From: WHSW01 sp963749365
Lineage (GTDB): Bacteria > Actinomycetota > Thermoleophilia > Solirubrobacterales > 70-9
Assembly (NCBI GenBank): GCA_963749365.1
Contig: CAVVME010000003.1
Coordinates: 248,001 to 312,000, forward strand
DNA length: 64,000 nt
Reading direction: 5' to 3'
Numbering within the stretch: the first letter of the stretch is position 1; every line of letters starts with the position of its first letter. Below, piece by piece: positions 25,185 through 33,697 of this stretch. Made by a program: the position numbers and the translations under genes. The notes under the pieces were generated by a model that saw only the letters and a program-made list of their open reading frames with translations, did no database searches and was not told the origin of the DNA.

Positions 25185-26090
25185 GTGGGCTACTCGGCGC
25201 GCTATCACGCCGCATCGCTGGCGGCGGTCTTCGTCGCCCTGGCGATCGGGATCCTGATCGGGGTCGGGCTCGGCTCCGACGTCATCTCCGGGACCGCCGA
25301 GGACCTCGAGCGCAGCCTCGAGTCGGACCTCGACGAGGCGCGGGCGCGCGAAGACGAGCTCGAGGCCGAGCTCGAGGCGGAGCGCGAGTTCAGCCGCCAG
25401 GTCTCCCCGACCGTGGTCGCCGACGTCCTCAACCAGCGCGAGATCGCGCTGATCGGGCTCGGCGGGCTGGGGCAGGACGTCACCGGCGACGTCGAGGAGG
25501 CGATCGAGGCGGCCGGCGCGTCGCTGGCCGAGGTCGCGGTCGTCCGCCTGCCGCCCGACCTCGATGCGCTCGCCTCGCCGCTCAAGGGGACCGAGGGGCG
25601 CGCGATCGCGCGCGGGGGCGAGGAGGAGCTGCTCCGCTACGCCGAGCGTGCGGGCCGGGTCCTGACCAGCGGTGGACGCCGCTTCGACGAGCTCCGCCGA
25701 ACGATGCTCTCGCGCTACAGCGGCAGCCCGGAGGGGATCGACGGGGTCGTCGTCGTGCGCCAGCTGGCCGACGATCTCGACCCCGGCGCCGAGGTGACCA
25801 CCGGCGCGATCGAGGAGGGCCTGATCGCGGGCCTGCGCTCCAGCGCCGAGACGGTCGGAGCCGAGCGCACCGACGCCGATCCATCCTCGATCGAGTTCTT
25901 CGAGCAGAACGGGATCGCGAGTGTCGACAACGTCGAGCTCAACTCCGGCCGGGTCGCGCTGGTCTTCGCGCTCGACGGTGCGGCGGGCAGCTTCGGGATC
26001 AAGGAGACCGCCGACAGCCTGCTGCCCGACCTGCTCCCGTCGCCGGCGGGCGCGGTCCGCTCCGGCGCGAGCCGCGACGGCGGGAGCTGA
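25185..26090 (+). CDS. MctB/SteB-like protein (Rv1698 family)
   Basis: A 301-residue protein with one N-terminal transmembrane helix (AVFVALAIGILIGVGLG) and a long external part beginning with a Glu/Leu-rich coiled coil (residues about 40-75), then an alpha/beta domain. Rv1698 was described as the copper transporter MctB, while its corynebacterial counterpart, SteB, works with SteA in cell separation. Which role applies here is unresolved; the sequence shows no channel-like set of helices. GTG at 25185, 16 bases after steA, is the start and the gene ends in a TGATG overlap with the next. Confidence 0.8.
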   Translation: MGYSARYHAASLAAVFVALAIGILIGVGLGSDVISGTAEDLERSLESDLDEARAREDELEAELEAEREFSRQVSPTVVADVLNQREIALIGLGGLGQDVTGDVEEAIEAAGASLAEVAVVRLPPDLDALASPLKGTEGRAIARGGEEELLRYAERAGRVLTSGGRRFDELRRTMLSRYSGSPEGIDGVVVVRQLADDLDPGAEVTTGAIEEGLIAGLRSSAETVGAERTDADPSSIEFFEQNGIASVDNVELNSGRVALVFALDGAAGSFGIKETADSLLPDLLPSPAGAVRSGASRDGGS

Positions 26091-26923
26091 TGCTCAGCGG
26101 CCTGCTGCTCTCGGCCGCCCTCGCCGCGCTGCTGCTCGGCCCCTGGCTCGCCGACATGCTGCGGGTCGGGCTGGCGCGGGAGAACTACCGCGGGCGCCGG
26201 GCCGCGTTCCCGGCCGGGGCGCCCCTGGTGGCCTGCTCGTTGCTCGCGCTCGCCCCGCTGGCGGTGCTCGACGACCGCGCCGACCTCGACCTGCTCGACC
26301 CCGAGCTGCGCCGCTGGCTCGCCTACGTGCTCGGCGTCACCCTGCTCGGGCTGCTCGACGATGCGCTCGGGCGCGGGGGGGCGGCGGACGCGCCCCGAGG
26401 ATGGCGGGGCCACGCGCGCTCGGTCCTCTCCGGCGGCTTCTCGACCGGGGCGCTGAAGGCGGCGGGAGCGCTGGCGCTGGCGGCTTACGCGGTCTCGGGG
26501 CGCGGGCGGGAGGGGATCGACTACCTCGCCGACCTCGCCCTGCTGCTGTTGGCGACCAACCTGTTCAACCTGCTCGACCTGCGCCCCGGACGAGTCGAGA
26601 AGGGGTTCGCCCTGCTGCTCGCGGGGCTCTGCCTCGGGGCCTGGACCTCGCAGCCGCTGGAGCTGCTCGGGATCTTCATCGGGCCGGTGCTCGTGGTCGC
26701 GGCGTTCACGCTCAGAGAGCGGGCGATGCTCGGCGACACGGGCTCGAACCTGGTCGGCGCCCTGGCCGGGATCTCGCTCCTGGTGACGCTCGGGGAGACG
26801 GGACGGTGGATCGCGCTCGCGGTGATCCTGGCGCTGACGGTGTACGGGGAGTTCCGCTCGATCTCCGCCGCGATCGATCGGATTCCGCCACTGCGCTGGA
26901 TAGACTCGCTCGGCAGAGCTTGA
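26090..26923 (+). CDS. MraY/WecA-like glycosyl-1-phosphate transferase
   Basis: A 277-residue polytopic membrane protein of the polyprenyl-phosphate N-acetylhexosamine-1-phosphate transferase superfamily. The hallmarks are the DD pair in LLGLLDDALGRGG, the NxxNxxD motif in TNLFNLLDLRPGRVEK and MLGDTGSNLVG near the end, with about eight hydrophobic helices. It is shorter than MraY (about 360) and WecA, so it represents a reduced form. Expected reaction: transfer of a sugar phosphate from a nucleotide sugar to a lipid phosphate, at the cytoplasmic membrane. Its place between steA-mctB and pyrG hints at an envelope role. Confidence 0.8.
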   Translation: MLSGLLLSAALAALLLGPWLADMLRVGLARENYRGRRAAFPAGAPLVACSLLALAPLAVLDDRADLDLLDPELRRWLAYVLGVTLLGLLDDALGRGGAADAPRGWRGHARSVLSGGFSTGALKAAGALALAAYAVSGRGREGIDYLADLALLLLATNLFNLLDLRPGRVEKGFALLLAGLCLGAWTSQPLELLGIFIGPVLVVAAFTLRERAMLGDTGSNLVGALAGISLLVTLGETGRWIALAVILALTVYGEFRSISAAIDRIPPLRWIDSLGRA

Positions 26924-26932
26924 TGGGCGCCG

Positions 26933-28630
26933 ATGACTGAGCACCGACCGTCGGAAACGAAGTTCGTCTTCGTCACCGGCGGCGTCGTCTCATCGCTCGG
27001 CAAGGGGATCGCCGCCGCCTCGATCGGCCGTCTGCTGGTCAGCCGGGGCTTCCGGGTCCAGCTGCAGAAGTTCGATCCCTACATCAACGTCGATCCGGGG
27101 ACGATGAGCCCGTTCCAGCACGGTGAGGTGTTCGTGACCGAGGACGGCGCCGAGACCGACCTCGACCTTGGCCACTACGAGCGGTTCACCGACGAGAACA
27201 CCTCGCGGGCATCCAACGTGACCGCCGGCGCGGTCTACAACTCGGTCATCCGTCGCGAGCGACGCGGCGACTACCTCGGCGCGACCGTGCAGGTGATCCC
27301 GCACATCACCGACGAGATCAAGCAGCGGATCCTGATCGTCGCCGAGTCGCAGGCGGTTGACTTCGTGATCACCGAGGTCGGCGGCACCGTCGGCGACATC
27401 GAGTCGCTGCCGTTCCTGGAGGCGATTCGCCAGCTCTTCTCCGAGCTCGGCCCGAAGCGGTGCATGTTCATCCACCTGACCCTGGTCCCCTACATCGGCC
27501 ACGCCGGGGAGCTGAAGACGAAGCCGACGCAGCACTCGGTCAACGAGCTGCGCCGGATCGGGATCCAGCCTCACGCGCTCGTCTGTCGCTCCGAGAAGGG
27601 GCTCGATCGCGAGATCCGCAAGAAGATCGCGCTCTTCGCCAGCGTCCCCGAGGACGCCGTGCTCTCGGGGCGCGACGTCGACAACATCTACAAGGTGCCG
27701 CTGGTGATGCGCGCCGACGGCGCCGACGATCTCGTCCTCGACCACTTCGGGCTCGAGGCCCCGGCCCCCGAGCTGAGCGAATGGGAGGAGCTGGTCCGCC
27801 GCGCCGACGCCTGCGAGGGGACGACGAGGATCGCCCTGGTGGGCAAGTACGTTCAGCTCGTCGACGCCTACAAGTCGGTGGTCGAAGCGCTTCACCACGG
27901 TGGCTATTCGCGCGGGACGAACGTCGAGGTCGAGCTGGTCGACTCGGAGGAGCTCGAGCCCGACGAGATCGCCAAGTGGGCCGACGGGATCCTGATCCCG
28001 GGCGGATTCGGCGAGCGCGGGATCGAGGGCAAGATCCTGGCGGCGCGGCTGGCGCGCGAGCGCGGCATTCCCTATCTCGGGATCTGCCTCGGGATGCAGA
28101 TCGCGGTCGCCGAGTTCGCCCGCCACGCGGCCGGGATGGAGGGCGCGAACTCGACCGAGTTCGATCCCGAGACGCCGTTCCCGGTCGTCGACCTGCTGCC
28201 GGAGCAGAAGGAGGTCTCGGACATGGGCGGGACGATGCGCCTCGGCGCCGATCCGGTGAAGCTGCACGACGGGACCCGGGCGCGGGAGATCTTCGGCGAG
28301 GCGGTGATCTACAAGCGCCACCGCCATCGCTACGAGGTCAACAACCAGCTTCGTCGCCGACTCGAGGACGAGGGCCTGGTCGCCAGCGGGACCTCGCCCG
28401 ACGAGCGCCTGGTCGAGATCGTCGAGCTCCCCGAGCACCCGTTCTTCGTCGCCTCCCAGTTCCACCCCGAGTTCAACTCGCGCCCGACCCGGCCTGAGCC
28501 GCTGTTTCGCGAGTTCGTCGCCGCCGCCGCCACTCGGGCGGCACAGCGCGGCGACGGGGCAGCGACCGAGGAGACCGAGGCCGAGGAGACCGCCGGCGCG
28601 GACGAGGTGCGCGTCCGACACCAGGGCTGA
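26933..28630 (+). CDS. pyrG: CTP synthase
   Basis: Converts UTP to CTP with ATP and glutamine. The 565 residues show the synthetase domain (KFVFVTGGVVSSLGKGIAAA, DPYINVDPGTMSPFQHGEVF, EVGGTVGDIESLPFLEA, GAEL-type GHAGELKTKPTQHSV) and the glutaminase domain with IPGGFGERG, the nucleophile in LGICLGMQ, and the His-Glu pair in SQFHPEFNSRP. A Glu-rich tail (TEETEAEETAGADE) adds about 25 residues. The ATG at 26933 is nine bases after the previous stop. Confidence 0.98.
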   Translation: MTEHRPSETKFVFVTGGVVSSLGKGIAAASIGRLLVSRGFRVQLQKFDPYINVDPGTMSPFQHGEVFVTEDGAETDLDLGHYERFTDENTSRASNVTAGAVYNSVIRRERRGDYLGATVQVIPHITDEIKQRILIVAESQAVDFVITEVGGTVGDIESLPFLEAIRQLFSELGPKRCMFIHLTLVPYIGHAGELKTKPTQHSVNELRRIGIQPHALVCRSEKGLDREIRKKIALFASVPEDAVLSGRDVDNIYKVPLVMRADGADDLVLDHFGLEAPAPELSEWEELVRRADACEGTTRIALVGKYVQLVDAYKSVVEALHHGGYSRGTNVEVELVDSEELEPDEIAKWADGILIPGGFGERGIEGKILAARLARERGIPYLGICLGMQIAVAEFARHAAGMEGANSTEFDPETPFPVVDLLPEQKEVSDMGGTMRLGADPVKLHDGTRAREIFGEAVIYKRHRHRYEVNNQLRRRLEDEGLVASGTSPDERLVEIVELPEHPFFVASQFHPEFNSRPTRPEPLFREFVAAAATRAAQRGDGAATEETEAEETAGADEVRVRHQG

Positions 28631-28665
28631 GCCTCCCGGCGGTTGCTCCGGGCGCCGCGACGGCG

Positions 28666-28671
28666 TAGGAT
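28666..28671 (+). promoter_or_regulatory. Putative leaderless -10 element of the methyltransferase gene
   Basis: TAGGAT ends 6 nt before GTG at 28678; an identical TAGGAT-N6-GTG occurs at 50700-50712. Confidence 0.45.
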
Positions 28672-28677
28672 CGAGCC

Positions 28678-29523
28678 GTGCCGCCCGACCTCGACGAGTA
28701 CCGACGCAGCTCGCTCGACTCGTGGGACCGCTTCGCCGGTAACTGGGAGCGCGAGCGCGACTTCCTTTGGGATGCAACCGGTCGGCTTGGGGAGAGGTTG
28801 GTCGAGCGGCTCGATCCGGGAGCGGGCGAGACGGTGCTCGAGCTGGCGGCGGGGACGGGCGACACCGGCTTTCTCGTGGCCGAGCGGATCGGTGACGCCG
28901 GGAAGCTGATCTCGACCGACTTCGCCCCCTCGATGGTCGAGGTCGCGCGCGGCGCCGCGGAGTCACGCGGCCTCGGCCAGGTCGAGTGCCGGGTGCTCGA
29001 CGCCGAGCGCATGGACCTCGACGACTCGAGCGTCGACGGCGTCCTCTGTCGCTTCGGCTACATGCTGATGGCGGATCCCGCCGCGGCGCTGTCGGAGACG
29101 AGGCGGGTGCTGCGCGACGGCGGCCGGCTCTCGTTCGCCGTCTGGGCGGCCCCGGACCGCAACCTGTGGGCGGCGATCCCGGGGCTGACCATGGTCGAGC
29201 TCGGCCACCTGCCGCCGCCCGAGCCCGGCGCCCCGGGGATCTTCGCGATGGCCGACCCGAATCGGATTCGCGAGCTGGTCACCGGAGCCGGCTTCGGCGA
29301 ACCGCAGGTCGAGGAGGTCGCGATCGAGTGGGGCTACTCCGATCCCGACGTGCACTGGGACAAGACCCTGGCACTCGCCGCCCCGATCGCCGAGGCGTTC
29401 GGCTCGCTCTCCGCGGAGGGCCAGGAAGCGGTTCACAGCACGGTGAGAGAGCGAGTCACCGAGCGGCTCGCGGAGGGCTCCGCGGCCCTCGACGGCGTCG
29501 CCTTGGCGGTGCTCGCCGAGTAG
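28678..29523 (+). CDS. Class I SAM-dependent methyltransferase (UbiE/COQ5-like)
   Basis: A 281-residue protein with motif I VLELAAGTGDTGFLVAERIG (residues about 55-74), the acidic post-I strand LISTDFAPSMVEVARGAA, motif II LDAERMDLDDSSVDGVLCRF and post-motif LSETRRVLRDGGRLSFAVWA. The closest known groups are UbiE/MenG-type and small-molecule methyltransferases. The C-terminal 100 residues (MADPNRIRELVTGAGFGEPQ) are typical of those groups. Substrate unknown; the neighbours give no menaquinone context. Confidence 0.85.
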   Translation: MPPDLDEYRRSSLDSWDRFAGNWERERDFLWDATGRLGERLVERLDPGAGETVLELAAGTGDTGFLVAERIGDAGKLISTDFAPSMVEVARGAAESRGLGQVECRVLDAERMDLDDSSVDGVLCRFGYMLMADPAAALSETRRVLRDGGRLSFAVWAAPDRNLWAAIPGLTMVELGHLPPPEPGAPGIFAMADPNRIRELVTGAGFGEPQVEEVAIEWGYSDPDVHWDKTLALAAPIAEAFGSLSAEGQEAVHSTVRERVTERLAEGSAALDGVALAVLAE

Positions 29524-29559
29524 GCCGAGCCGCGCGACTGCCATAGCCTGTGGCCGCGA

Positions 29560-29949
29560 ATGGCCGACGACCAGAAGTTGATCCGCGATGTCTGGCGGCG
29601 CTGGAACACGGGTGATCGCCGACTCGACCCGGAGAGCTTCGACCCCGAGTTCGAGGTCCACTCGCACCTGACCGGGGACAGCTACCGCGGCGAGGAGCGG
29701 GTGCGGACGTGGATGGCGGAGATCGACCAGCAGTTCGAGGACTGGGAGCTGAGAATCGACGAGATCCGGTTCGTGGATGACCGGCGCGCGCTCGTCCGCG
29801 GCACGGTCCGCGGCCTCGGACGGGCGAGTGGGATCGAGCTCGACGAGCCGGCCGCGTGGATCGTCGAAGTGCGCGGCGGCCGGATGCTCGCGGTACACAA
29901 CTTCATCGGCCGTGACGCAGCCGAAGCGGCCGAGGCATCGGTGTCGTGA
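29560..29949 (+). CDS. Divergent NTF2/SnoaL-like protein
   Basis: A 129-residue NTF2-fold protein whose start (MADDQKLIRDVWRRWNTGD) differs from the MSQENVE copies and whose 3' end lacks the EALEAAGLSE tail. The body shows DPEFEVHSHLTGDSYRGEER, WELRIDEIRFVDDRRALVRG, VRGLGRASGIELDEPAAWIV. It therefore belongs to the same superfamily but not to the repetitive cassette group. It overlaps the M20 peptidase start by four bases (GTGA) and so is part of a core operon. Confidence 0.8.
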   Translation: MADDQKLIRDVWRRWNTGDRRLDPESFDPEFEVHSHLTGDSYRGEERVRTWMAEIDQQFEDWELRIDEIRFVDDRRALVRGTVRGLGRASGIELDEPAAWIVEVRGGRMLAVHNFIGRDAAEAAEASVS

Positions 29950-31064
29950 GCGAGGACGGCCGTCTCCGGCAGCGCTTCGTCTCCCTCTGCGAGATGCCGA
30001 GCCCGACCGGCTCGGAGCGGGCGGTGGCCGACGCCGTCCTCGCCGAGCTGCGCGGGCTCGGGATCGACGTGGTCGAGGACGAGGCGGCCGGGCCGGCGCG
30101 GGCGGGAGCGGGCAACCTGATCGCGCGCGTCCCCGGAGCGGGGGAGGGCTGGGTGATGTTCTGCGCCCACCTCGACACCGTCCCGGTGACCGGGCCGATC
30201 GAGGTCGAGCTCGCCGACAGCGTCTATCGCAGCCGCGGCGAGACGATCCTCGGCGCTGACGACAAGGCGGCGGTCGCGGTCCTGGTCGAGCTCGCCGCGC
30301 GCCAGGTCGCCCGGGCGCCCGAGGTCGGGATCGAGCTCGTCTTCACCGTCGCCGAGGAGGACGGGCTCCGGGGGGCGCGGGAGCTCGACCTCGGCGCCCT
30401 GCGCTCGCCGTTCGGATTCGTGCTCGATCACGCGTCGCCGATCGGCGAGCTGATCACCGCCGCACCGAGCCACCAGCGGCTGGTCGCCGAGTTCGAGGGG
30501 GTCGAGGCGCACGCCGGGATCCGGCCCGAGGAAGGGCGCTCGGCGATCGAGGCGGCGGCCGCGGCGATAGCGACGATGAGGCTGGGACGGCTCGACCCGG
30601 AGACGACCGCCAACATCGGCCTGATCGACGGCGGCACGGCCGCCAACGTGGTCGCCGGCCGTTGCCGGGTCGAGGGCGAGGCGCGCTCGCTCGACGAGGA
30701 GCGGGTCGCGGCGACGATCAACGCGATGCTCGACGCCTGCGCCTGGGCGGCGAGCGAGAGCTCCTGCGATCTCGACCTCGACGTGACCGAGGTCTTTCGT
30801 GGGTACCGCCTGTCATCGAGCGCGGTTCCCGTGCGGCTCGCCCGGGCGGCGCTCGAGCGCTGCGGGCATGCGGCGCGCGAGGTGGCGACCGGCGGTGGCA
30901 GCGATGCGAACGCGCTCGTCGCGCGCGGGTTCGAGTGCGCGCTGCTCGCCAACGGGACCGAGGCCAACCACACGCCGGCGGAGAGTGTCGGTGCGCGGCG
31001 GCTGACCGAGATGCTCGAGGTCTGCGAGGCGATCGTCGACCTGGCGGCGGACGGAACGAGCTGA
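29946..31064 (+). CDS. M20-family zinc peptidase (PepT-like)
   Basis: A 372-residue metallopeptidase. Metal-binding positions are visible: HLDTVPVTGP (His and catalytic Asp), GADDKAAVAVLVEL (bridging Asp), AEEDGLRGARELD (catalytic Glu and metal Glu), VLDHASPIG, and a late His in NGTEANHTPAESV. The lid/dimer domain occupies about residues 180-290 (VEAHAGIRPEEGRSAIEAAA). This is closest to PepT/YqjE-like tri- or dipeptidases. GTG at 29946 overlaps the NTF2 gene; the stop overlaps the next ATG by one base. Confidence 0.88.
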   Translation: MSEDGRLRQRFVSLCEMPSPTGSERAVADAVLAELRGLGIDVVEDEAAGPARAGAGNLIARVPGAGEGWVMFCAHLDTVPVTGPIEVELADSVYRSRGETILGADDKAAVAVLVELAARQVARAPEVGIELVFTVAEEDGLRGARELDLGALRSPFGFVLDHASPIGELITAAPSHQRLVAEFEGVEAHAGIRPEEGRSAIEAAAAAIATMRLGRLDPETTANIGLIDGGTAANVVAGRCRVEGEARSLDEERVAATINAMLDACAWAASESSCDLDLDVTEVFRGYRLSSSAVPVRLARAALERCGHAAREVATGGGSDANALVARGFECALLANGTEANHTPAESVGARRLTEMLEVCEAIVDLAADGTS

Positions 31065-32146
31065 TGCTGAAGCTGCGCAGCGGCATGGTGGTCTCGATCG
31101 ATCCGCTGATCGTCGACATTCGCGGCGAGCGTCGACCGGCGTGTGCCGACACGGCGCTCGTCGGCGAGGTCGAGGTCGGCGACGAGGTCATCGTCAACAC
31201 CGAGGCGCAGGACCTCGGGCTCGGCTCCGGGGGCTTCGACCTCGTCCACGTCAACCTGACCCGCGGGCTCGACGCGCCGGGGACCGAGGGAGCGCATGTG
31301 ATCAAGCTCAACTACACCTCGCTCCAGCACCCGGTCGTGCCGGCCGAGCTCGCCGACGCCGACGAGGACCGGCTCGGCAACGGCCCGAAGCCGCCCGTGC
31401 TCGCGATCCCGCTGCACGGACACCTCGCGCCGGCCGCCTGGGCCGCAGCGCAGGCGGCTCCAGGCCTCCGGGTCGGGTTCGTCCAGGGCGCCGGCGCGGC
31501 GCTCCCCGGCGGGCTCTCACGCGACCTCGCCGAGCTGCGCGAGCGCGGCCTCGTCTGCGGCCATCTCACCGCCGGAGCGGCCTACGGTGGCGAGCACGAG
31601 GCGATCAACCTGATCGGCGGGCTCGACGCCGCCGCCCGCGGCCTCGGCTGGGACGCGGTCGTGGTCGGTCCGGGGCCCGGGATCCTCGGCTCGGCGACCA
31701 GGCTCGGCCACGGCGGAATCGCAGCGCTCGACGCCGCCCACGCCGCCCTCGCCCTGGGGCTACCGACGCTCGTCGCCCCGCGGCTCTCGAGCTCGGACGA
31801 GCGCCCGCGCCACCGCGGGCTCAGCCATCACACGGCCTCGGTGCTCGAGCTGCTGCTCGCGCCGGTCCGGGTGCCGGTGCCGGAGGCCGAGTTGGAGGGC
31901 TGGCCGCTACTCGCCGCCGACGCGCCGGAGGGTGGCTCGGCGCGAGCGGCGCTCGACGACCTGATCGCGATCTGCGGCGGGCGCCACGACCTCTCGGTCG
32001 AGGCGATCGACCTCGACGGCTACGCGGCGAGCGGCCTCCCGGCGCGAACGATGGGACGGGCGCTCGCCGACGACCCGCTCTTCTTCGCCGCGGCGCTGGC
32101 CGCGGGCGCCGGCCTCGCCGGCGCGGTCGAGGGGGCCGGCCGGTGA
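31064..32146 (+). CDS. DUF3866 family protein
   Basis: A 360-residue protein of the uncharacterised DUF3866 family. Visible features are an N-terminal beta region (LRSGMVVSIDPLIVDIRGER), a conserved HVNLTRGLD, NYTSLQHPV, the loop PLHGHLAPA, FVQGAGAALPGGLSRDLAEL, VVVGPGPGILGSATRLGHGG, ALDAAHAALALGLPTLVAPR and SSSDERPRHRGLSHHT. The histidine- and glycine-rich loops suggest nucleotide or metal binding, but no known motif is complete. It is embedded by one-base and four-base overlaps between an M20 peptidase and an ADP-ribose-type Nudix hydrolase, so the three are probably translated together. Confidence 0.8.
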   Translation: MLKLRSGMVVSIDPLIVDIRGERRPACADTALVGEVEVGDEVIVNTEAQDLGLGSGGFDLVHVNLTRGLDAPGTEGAHVIKLNYTSLQHPVVPAELADADEDRLGNGPKPPVLAIPLHGHLAPAAWAAAQAAPGLRVGFVQGAGAALPGGLSRDLAELRERGLVCGHLTAGAAYGGEHEAINLIGGLDAAARGLGWDAVVVGPGPGILGSATRLGHGGIAALDAAHAALALGLPTLVAPRLSSSDERPRHRGLSHHTASVLELLLAPVRVPVPEAELEGWPLLAADAPEGGSARAALDDLIAICGGRHDLSVEAIDLDGYAASGLPARTMGRALADDPLFFAAALAAGAGLAGAVEGAGR

Positions 32147-32658
32147 GGCCCGAATCGAGCCGGCGGCTATATGTGGGCGAGTTCCTCAGCCTTCGGATCG
32201 ACTCGTTTCGCCACCCCGACGGCGAGCTGGTCGAGCGCGAGGTCGTCGGACACCCGGGCTCGGTCGCGATCCTCGCCCACGACCACGAGCACGTCTACCT
32301 GGTTCGCCAACCGCGCGAGGCGGTCGGTGAGCCGGCGCTGCTCGAGCTGCCGGCCGGAAAGCTCGACGTCGAGGGTGAGACGACGCTCGAGTGCGCCCGC
32401 CGCGAGCTGCTCGAGGAGGTCGGGCTGGTGGCGCGCGAGTGGCGCGAGCTGAAGCGCTTCTATGCCTCGCCGGGGTTCGCCGAGGAGGAGGTGAGCCTGT
32501 TCGAGGCCACCGGGCTCGAGCAGCGCGATCCCGAGCCGGTCGAGGGGGAGCGGATCGAAATCGTCGCCTGGCCGCTGGCCGAGCTCGACGCGGCGATCGA
32601 AGCCTGCGCCGATTCCTCGTCGCTGATCGGGCTGCTGCTCCTGCGCCAGACGCGGTAG
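32143..32658 (+). CDS. Nudix hydrolase, ADP-ribose pyrophosphatase type
   Basis: A 171-residue hydrolase with the Nudix box GKLDVEGETTLECARRELLE, then EVGL (GX5EX7REUXEEXGU, residues about 71-93). The preceding LLELPAGKL and following FYASPGFAEEEVSLFEAT are typical of ADP-ribose pyrophosphatases (NudF). The fold also has VYLVRQPREAVGEP. In mycobacteria an equivalent Nudix gene (Rv1700) lies between pyrG and xerD. GTG at 32143 overlaps the DUF3866 stop. Confidence 0.93.
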   Translation: MRPESSRRLYVGEFLSLRIDSFRHPDGELVEREVVGHPGSVAILAHDHEHVYLVRQPREAVGEPALLELPAGKLDVEGETTLECARRELLEEVGLVAREWRELKRFYASPGFAEEEVSLFEATGLEQRDPEPVEGERIEIVAWPLAELDAAIEACADSSSLIGLLLLRQTR

Positions 32659-32706
32659 CGCGCTTGCACCGGCAGGGGGCGCGGTCGGCCGGGAGAACCC
32701 CGGCCC

Positions 32707-33690
32707 ATGGCCGTCGCCGTCGGCAAGCCCCGAGAACGCCGCACCGATGCCCGCTTCGAGGCGTTGGTGCTCGACTTCCTCGCCTACTTGGAGTTCGAAC
32801 GCGGCCTGGCGCGCAACACGCTCGACGCCTACCGGACCGACCTGCTGCAGTTCGGCGGCTTTCTCGCCGACCGCGGCGTCGACGCGACCAAGGCCGGGCG
32901 CGCCGACGTTGCCGACTTCCTCGCCGACCTGGCGATCGGGGTCGAGGCAGACGAGGACGGCGACGGTGGCCGGCCCGCGTGCTCGCCCGCGACGATCAGC
33001 CGCAAGACCGCCTGCCTGCGCTCCTTTTACCGGCACCTGCGCCGCGAGGAGCTGATCGAGGACGACCCGACCGCGACCCTGACGCCGCCGCAGAAGTCGC
33101 GCAAGCTGCCCCACGTGCTCAGCCAGGCCGAGGTCGGCAAGCTGCTCGAGGGCGTCTCGACAGCCGACCCGATCTCGCTCCGCGACCGGGCGCTGCTCGA
33201 GGTGATGTACGGCTGCGGGCTGCGGGCCTCGGAGGCGATCGGGCTCGAGAGCGGCGACGTCGACCTGCGCCGCGGCTTCGTCAGGCCCCACGGCAAGGGC
33301 TCCAAGGAGCGGATCGTGCCGCTCGGAAGCCAGGCCGCGCGGGCGATCGAGCGCTACCAGCGCGCCGGGCGCGCCGAGCTGGTCGGCGAGCGGGTCGAGC
33401 GCAAGCTGTTCGTCAACTTCCGCGGCGGGCCGCTTACCCGCCAAGGCCTCTACAAGATCATCCAGCGCCACGCCCGCGACGCGGGGCTGGCGGGGAAGAT
33501 GAGCCCGCACACTCTGCGCCACACCTTCGCCACCCACCTGCTCTCGGGCGGCTGCGACCTGCGCTCGGTCCAGGAGATGCTCGGGCACGCCGACGTCGCG
33601 ACGACGCAGCTGTACACCCACCTCTCGCGCGAGAAGATCAAGGAGGTGTACTTCAAGGCGCATCCACGGGCTACGGAACGGCTTGAATAA
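32707..33690 (+). CDS. xerD: Site-specific tyrosine recombinase XerD, with 3' end supplied by the inserted island
   Basis: XerD resolves chromosome dimers at dif with XerC. The 327 residues have the SAM-like N-domain (ALVLDFLAYLEFERGLARNT) and catalytic domain with Arg in GLRASEA, Lys in GKGSKER, HTLRHTFATHLL, LGHADVATTQ and the nucleophile Tyr in QLYTHLS. The last residues KEVYFKAHPRATERLE lie at the left edge of the island; the displaced original-looking tail, KEVYFKAHPRATE and stop, is at 41472-41513. So the gene remains complete but its last 20-25 bases come from the element. An internal insertion of about 10 Asp/Glu/Gly residues (VEADEDGDGG) is unusual. Confidence 0.93.
   Translation: MAVAVGKPRERRTDARFEALVLDFLAYLEFERGLARNTLDAYRTDLLQFGGFLADRGVDATKAGRADVADFLADLAIGVEADEDGDGGRPACSPATISRKTACLRSFYRHLRREELIEDDPTATLTPPQKSRKLPHVLSQAEVGKLLEGVSTADPISLRDRALLEVMYGCGLRASEAIGLESGDVDLRRGFVRPHGKGSKERIVPLGSQAARAIERYQRAGRAELVGERVERKLFVNFRGGPLTRQGLYKIIQRHARDAGLAGKMSPHTLRHTFATHLLSGGCDLRSVQEMLGHADVATTQLYTHLSREKIKEVYFKAHPRATERLE
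33639..33665. repeat. Left attachment repeat (attL) in the 3' end of xerD
   Basis: 27 bases starting CAAGGAGGTGTACTTCAAGG are identical to 41472-41498. After the identity the two tails differ in DNA (CCACGGGCTACG against CCGCGCGCGACC) but still encode the same PRATE, as expected if attP carried a diverged xerD end. Confidence 0.8.
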
Positions 33691-33697
33691 GCGGTTT

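Noticed and set aside
26990..28966. Long minus-strand frame (658 codons) across pyrG
   Set aside because: Antisense shadow of pyrG and the methyltransferase, with composition typical of GC-driven open frames.
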